In this document: positions 29,202 through 32,983 of the stretch, piece after piece | Numbering within the stretch: the stretch's first letter is position 1 | Layout of the letters: every line of letters begins with the position of its first letter | Assembly: GCA_024684465.1 (NCBI GenBank) | Contig: JAIKWW010000005.1 | Location: 1-32,983 of the forward strand | Direction: 5' to 3' | DNA: 32,983 bases | From: Clostridia bacterium | Lineage (GTDB): Bacteria > Bacillota > Clostridia > Peptostreptococcales > Anaerovoracaceae | The notes under the pieces: generated by a model | Told to the model about the DNA's origin: nothing | The model's database searches: none | The model's input: the letters and a program-made list of their open reading frames with translations, nothing else | Translations under genes and position numbers: made by a program

Positions 29202-30812
29202 TTACTTCACAAACCTTTTCAGTCTGCCCCCCAGAGGGATCTCACCCAGTTCATCCCGGCTGAACACGCCTGAGCGCAGCAGGACAGCTCCGTATACAGC
29301 CACGCTGGCTCCGATGCTGACGATCAGAGCAATCGCATTGATTCCCGTCACAAAGAAGACCAGACGGTAGCTCAGAAGCGTGACGAGCCCCATTGCCACC
29401 GATGCGATCAGCGGCAGAGCGAATATCCTGCGGATGTCAAACCTGTACTCCAGCCGTCTTTTCAGGGACCGGCAGTTCAATATGCTCACCAGAAGCGGGA
29501 AAGTCACGTTGCCCACTATCAGGGAGAATATTCCCAGATGAGTGTACTTCAAAAGAGTATAAACAATGAAGATGTGGATTGCAAGTGAAATCGCCGAATG
29601 ATACACCGGTACCCGCATCAGGTCGCTGCCCTGCAGTATCGCCGAGGTGATGGTGGACAGTGCGTAAAATACCACCGCCGACGAGCCTGTCATCAGCAGC
29701 ATCCCCGCAAGTTCCTCGTAGTCACTGAGGCTCGGGAAAAGCAATGCCACTACAGGTCTGCCCAGGATCGTCAGTCCGAAGGCACATGGAAATGCTATGC
29801 ACATGTTAAACCGCAGAACGATGTCGATCCTGTGGTGCGTGAGTTCTCTGTCTCCCTGAACCCTGGCCCTTACGATGCCGGGAACTATCGACGCAGCCAT
29901 TGCTGAGGATATGGCAACCGGCAGGTTCACCAGCTGATTGTACTGAGTGTTGAAAGCACCCTGAAGGGATGCCGCCTCCACATCACTGATCCGGTCAGCC
30001 ATCACATTGCCCCAGATGAGGTCGTCTATTGTATATCCTATCTGATAGATCGTCTGACTGAGTATAACCGGGAGTACCGTTATACAGATCAGCTTTATGA
30101 TGGTCTCTCCGGTCTCCGCCTCACCCTTTGCATTTGCGGCCCGCCGCTTCATCTGCATGCTGTCGGAGTGATATACGAACAGGAAGAAGATCAGAGCAGC
30201 CAGTGCTCCACACAGGGTTCCCATGGTTCCCCCCGCTGCGCTGTAGGCAGGCCTCAGAGGAGATACTGCAAAAGCAGAAGCCATTATCATCGCCGCAACC
30301 ACGCTTATCACAGCATTGACGATCTGCTCGATTATCTGGGACAACCCCGTGGGCATCATGTTCCCGTGTCCCTGGATCAGTCCTCTGAACACTCCCAGCA
30401 CCGCCACCACGAGAGTCGTGGGTGCAAGGATCTTCAGTGGAATGGAAAGCCCGTTTCTGTGATAGATAAGTTCCAGCTGCTCAGCTCCGAACCAGAGCAG
30501 CGTGCAGGCGATACCGCCCACGATGAATGCGAAAATAAGAGCCATTACGAAGACCTTGTACACATTCTGATATTCTTTTTTTGCCACCCTGGCCGACACG
30601 AGTTTTGAAACTGCAAGAGGCAGGCTGTATGAAGACAGTGTCAGTGCAATGTTGTAAATGCCGAAAGCCACGGAGTAGATTCCGTTACCCTGGTTTCCCA
30701 GCACATTGGCCATGGGAATGCGGTATGCAAAGCCTATGACCTTCGTAATGATACCCGCCGCCGCAAGGATCGAGCCCTGCACCAGCAGCTTATCTCTCAG
30801 ATTTCTCGCCAT
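29202..30812 (-). CDS. SpoVB/YtgP-type MOP-superfamily flippase (MurJ-like)
   Basis: 536 residues with about fourteen membrane helices. The start LVQGSILAAAGIITKVIGFA, YRIPMANVLGNQGNGIYSVA and LSSYSLPLAVSKLVSARVAK are characteristic of the SpoVB/YtgP branch, which includes the B. subtilis lipid II flippase MurJ (YtgP) and the sporulation protein SpoVB. Conserved blocks continue in GVFRGLIQGHGNMMPTGLSQ and LPVAISSAMAASIVPGIVRA. It probably flips a lipid-linked envelope precursor, most likely lipid II. I avoid a gene symbol because YtgP and SpoVB cannot be separated by eye. It lies in one direction with an MBL hydrolase 19 bases upstream; the ribosome site is weak. Confidence 0.9.
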   Translation of the reverse strand: MARNLRDKLLVQGSILAAAGIITKVIGFAYRIPMANVLGNQGNGIYSVAFGIYNIALTLSSYSLPLAVSKLVSARVAKKEYQNVYKVFVMALIFAFIVGGIACTLLWFGAEQLELIYHRNGLSIPLKILAPTTLVVAVLGVFRGLIQGHGNMMPTGLSQIIEQIVNAVISVVAAMIMASAFAVSPLRPAYSAAGGTMGTLCGALAALIFFLFVYHSDSMQMKRRAANAKGEAETGETIIKLICITVLPVILSQTIYQIGYTIDDLIWGNVMADRISDVEAASLQGAFNTQYNQLVNLPVAISSAMAASIVPGIVRARVQGDRELTHHRIDIVLRFNMCIAFPCAFGLTILGRPVVALLFPSLSDYEELAGMLLMTGSSAVVFYALSTITSAILQGSDLMRVPVYHSAISLAIHIFIVYTLLKYTHLGIFSLIVGNVTFPLLVSILNCRSLKRRLEYRFDIRRIFALPLIASVAMGLVTLLSYRLVFFVTGINAIALIVSIGASVAVYGAVLLRSGVFSRDELGEIPLGGRLKRFVK

Positions 30813-30831
30813 AAATTAACTATTCCGATTT

Positions 30832-31530
30832 CTATTTTTCTATTTCCAGTAGTAATACATATCTGTCATCCTCGTTCACGATGACGGTCTTTCCTCCCGG
30901 GAGACCGAGTTCCAGCTTTTCCGGGCCGTTTTCACCCGAAAGGGAAACAGTAAATGTTCCTCCGCCTGCTTCGATCACTTTTCTTCCGCTGAGTGCCTCC
31001 AGAAACGGTTCTCTGCCGGAGATCACCTCGTATCCCACATCACCTTTTCTGTAATGCATCGGAATCACGATCTTCGGATCTGTGGCTTCAACTATCTCAG
31101 CAGCCCCGGGACCGTCAACGGTGAAAAAGCCTCCCACGGGGATCATTGCGATATCCGCACCGGACGCTGCTTCCGTCTGCTGTTCATTCAGAGGATGACC
31201 GATGTCGCCGAAATGCTGGATGCATATGCCTCCGGCCTCGAATCTGCGGATCGTATTCTCTCCCCTGAGTGCGCCCCTCTTCTCGTCATGAAATGATGGA
31301 ATATCCGTGGTCTTAAAAGGTGAGCCGCCGGGTTCCTTTACCAGCTTGACCCCCTTGAAGTAGGCATGATCATCATGTCCGTGACTTGCGAACACTTCCC
31401 CGGCACGGGTCTTCACATCCGGAAGCCCCGGGACGTCCCTGAAAGGATCTGTCACCAGACTGTGTCCGTCATATTCAAATTTGAAGCAGGCATGTCCCAA
31501 CCATGTGACTGTGATTCTGTTATTTTCCAT
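30832..31530 (-). CDS. Metallo-beta-lactamase-fold hydrolase (UlaG/YtkL-like)
   Basis: 232 residues. The fold is shown by VTWLGHACFKFEYDGHSLVT, DPF, the metal motif SHGHDDHAY (HxHxDH type), FGDIGHPLNEQQ with a further His-Asp pair, GADIAMIPVGGFFTVDG and the late histidine in IVIPMHYRKGD. It resembles the UPF0173/UlaG group of metal-dependent hydrolases; the natural substrate is unknown. ATG at 31536 would sit directly on the GGAGG, so I choose ATG 31530, six bases from it. It lies between the aminopeptidase (gap 24 bases) and the flippase. Confidence 0.9.
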   Translation of the reverse strand: MENNRITVTWLGHACFKFEYDGHSLVTDPFRDVPGLPDVKTRAGEVFASHGHDDHAYFKGVKLVKEPGGSPFKTTDIPSFHDEKRGALRGENTIRRFEAGGICIQHFGDIGHPLNEQQTEAASGADIAMIPVGGFFTVDGPGAAEIVEATDPKIVIPMHYRKGDVGYEVISGREPFLEALSGRKVIEAGGGTFTVSLSGENGPEKLELGLPGGKTVIVNEDDRYVLLLEIEK

Positions 31531-31554
31531 TTCCATCCTCCCGGTAAGTGAAAA

Positions 31555-32946
31555 CTACAGCTGTTTTTCCGCCTTTTCCAGAAATGCACTGTATCCTCTG
31601 AACGCCATGAAGATATCGTATTTGCTGGCAGCCTCATACGGAGCGTGCATCGAAAGGATAGGAACGCCGCAGTCAAGTACGTTCATCCCGCGGTCTGCAA
31701 GGATGTAAGCGATGGTCCCGCCGCCGCCTTCATCAACTTTACCCAGCTCGGAAGCCTGATAAGAAACTCCTGCCTCCTCAAAGACGCGGCGCACATGTCC
31801 CACGAATTCGGCATTGGCATCGGATGCCCCGGACTTTCCCCTGGAGCCTGTGTACTTGTTGAAGCTGATGCCCCTGCCCACAAATGCAGCGTTGTTCTTT
31901 TCCATTACTTCCGGATAATTAGGGTCAAATGCCGCTGTCACATCCGCAGAGAGCACGTTGGATGCGGAGAATGTCTTCTGAAGTGCATACGGGCTTTCAA
32001 TTCCCGTCTTTTCCAGCAGCATCATGATGAAGAGCTCAAAATTGTGAGACTCCATACCTGTGTTTCCCACACTTCCGATCTCCTCCTTGTCCGCCAGCAG
32101 GCAGATGGCAGAACGCTTTGGATTCTTCACACTGAAGATCGACCGCAGCGCCGGATAAGAGCAGACTCTGTCATCGTGACCGTATCCTGTCACCATGCCC
32201 CTGTCGATACCCAGGAATCTCGCCTTGCCCGCAGGAACCGCCTCGATCTCCGCGCTGGTGAAATCCTCTTCCTTAATGCCGTACTTTTCTTCGAGGATCT
32301 TCAGCACATTCTTCTTTACACTTTCGGATTCCTCTCCCTCCAGCGGCATGGATCCAACGATGAGGTTCAGCGCCTCACCGGTAACACCCTCTGCAAGCTT
32401 CTTTGCATTCTGCTTCGCAGCCAGGTGCGGAAGCAGGTCTGTCACCATGAAGACAGGATCGCTGTCGTCTTCTCCGATATTGATATCCACAACGGAGCCG
32501 TCAGTCAGCGCCACGACACCGTGGAGAGCCAGAGGCACCGTAGTCCACTGGTATTTCTTTATGCCGCCGTAGTAATGCGTCTTCAGCAGTGCCAGATCAT
32601 TATCCTCGTAGAGAGGATTCTGCTTCAGGTCCAGCCTCGGGCAGTCGATGTGGGAGCCCACGCCGTTAAAGCCCTCAGTCAGAGGATCGGTGCCGATCAC
32701 TGCCAGGTATACGGATTTTTTGTGGTTGACATAATAAACCTTATCGCCACTTTTCAGGCCGTCTGTATCCAGAATGTTTCGGAAACCTTCTGCCTCTGCC
32801 TGTTTTACGATTTCCTTTACCGCTTCTCTCTCGGTCTTTGCATGATCGAGAAAATAAATATAATCAGAGGCAAAACTGTCGATTTCCTTCATCATGGCAT
32901 CGTCTGCCAGCTTCCAGAGCTTCTTTTCCTTCTTTTCTTCTGCCAT
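31555..32946 (-). CDS. M18 family aminopeptidase (aspartyl aminopeptidase-like)
   Basis: 463 residues. A dinuclear zinc exopeptidase of the cytoplasm that removes N-terminal, often acidic, residues. Motifs: GVGSHIDCPRLDLKQNPLYE with metal ligand His99, HYYGGIKKYQWTTVPLALHG, GYGHDDRVCSYPALRSIF, LLADKEEIGSVGNTGMESHN with the catalytic Glu pair, DEGGGGTIAYILADRGMNV, and the C-terminal metal His434 in ILSMHAPYEAASKYD. A GTG at 32955 would give three more residues, but GGAAGG is well spaced only for ATG 32946. It seems to lead the operon with the MBL hydrolase, flippase and COG2426 gene; its promoter is beyond the right edge or within the last 37 bases. Confidence 0.95.
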   Translation of the reverse strand: MAEEKKEKKLWKLADDAMMKEIDSFASDYIYFLDHAKTEREAVKEIVKQAEAEGFRNILDTDGLKSGDKVYYVNHKKSVYLAVIGTDPLTEGFNGVGSHIDCPRLDLKQNPLYEDNDLALLKTHYYGGIKKYQWTTVPLALHGVVALTDGSVVDINIGEDDSDPVFMVTDLLPHLAAKQNAKKLAEGVTGEALNLIVGSMPLEGEESESVKKNVLKILEEKYGIKEEDFTSAEIEAVPAGKARFLGIDRGMVTGYGHDDRVCSYPALRSIFSVKNPKRSAICLLADKEEIGSVGNTGMESHNFELFIMMLLEKTGIESPYALQKTFSASNVLSADVTAAFDPNYPEVMEKNNAAFVGRGISFNKYTGSRGKSGASDANAEFVGHVRRVFEEAGVSYQASELGKVDEGGGGTIAYILADRGMNVLDCGVPILSMHAPYEAASKYDIFMAFRGYSAFLEKAEKQL

Positions 32947-32983
32947 TTTTTTCACCTTCCGTTATTAAAAATCATTGATTATC

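Noticed and set aside
28657-32946. The aminopeptidase - MBL hydrolase - flippase - COG2426 run as a novel resistance system
   Set aside because: Each gene is a common clostridial housekeeping family; close spacing alone does not support a joint dedicated function.
1-32983. tRNA, rRNA, CRISPR array, insertion sequence, prophage or toxin-antitoxin genes
   Set aside because: I looked for conserved tRNA arms, repeated spacers, transposase motifs and short paired genes and found none I could support.

Overview
The window reads as chromosomal backbone of a moderate-GC anaerobic Firmicute, most likely class Clostridia. The support is gene content: SepF and YggT, a YlxM-Ffh-S16-KhpA-RimM-TrmD block, a clostridial CarD protein, a SpoVB/YtgP-type flippase, a YtrA-type GntR regulator with its ABC pair, LarC, and a DUF4358/MBOAT/DHHW envelope cassette. 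Genus cannot be fixed from the sequence. I see no rRNA, tRNA, insertion sequence, phage gene or CRISPR array. Almost everything is on the minus strand; only a chemoreceptor tail, larC and a LysR-type regulator lie on the plus strand.

Layout, left to right. 1-434: C-terminal end of a methyl-accepting chemotaxis protein, sharing a bidirectional terminator with murI. 573-5729 (minus): an apparent operon DUF4358 - MBOAT acyltransferase - DHHW protein - ADP-ribosylglycohydrolase - murI. 5809-7369 (minus): a secreted SGNH hydrolase and an acyl-ACP thioesterase. 7586-8930 (minus): carD - trxA - MOSC. 9071-11519 (minus): modA-modB-modC molybdate-type transporter. 11780-13114 (plus): larC, divergent from modA across an AT-rich control region. 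13271-13891 (minus): a cytidylate-kinase-like protein. 14239-15141 (plus): a LysR-type regulator. 15213-18404 (minus): yggS - sepF - yggT - lspA - rluA, a division and envelope cluster. 18575-23523 (minus): ylxM - ffh - rpsP - khpA - rimM - trmD - HlyD-like membrane protein, a translation and protein-targeting block. 23662-24855 (minus): sppA. 25009-28452 (minus): GntR regulator - ABC ATPase - large ABC permease. 28657-32946 (minus): M18 aminopeptidase - MBL-fold hydrolase - SpoVB/MurJ-like flippase - small multidrug-export-family protein.

How the genes fit together: most are housekeeping. The left part holds a plausible acyl-group chemistry set (membrane O-acyltransferase, DHHW partner, secreted SGNH esterase, acyl-ACP thioesterase) that could modify a surface polymer. 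The middle is metal-cofactor oriented: molybdate or tungstate uptake, a MOSC sulfur-carrier-type protein, and the nickel-pincer-cofactor protein LarC. The right part is translation, targeting, cell division and peptidoglycan-precursor export. Nothing I can see amounts to a clearly undescribed system. The most unusual signals are regulatory: an sppA leader made almost entirely of a terminator hairpin, a perfect 12-bp inverted repeat holding the -35 box of the ylxM-ffh promoter, and two palindromes between modA and larC. Standard neighbours are also missing at two places: rplS after trmD, and ylmH/divIVA after yggT.
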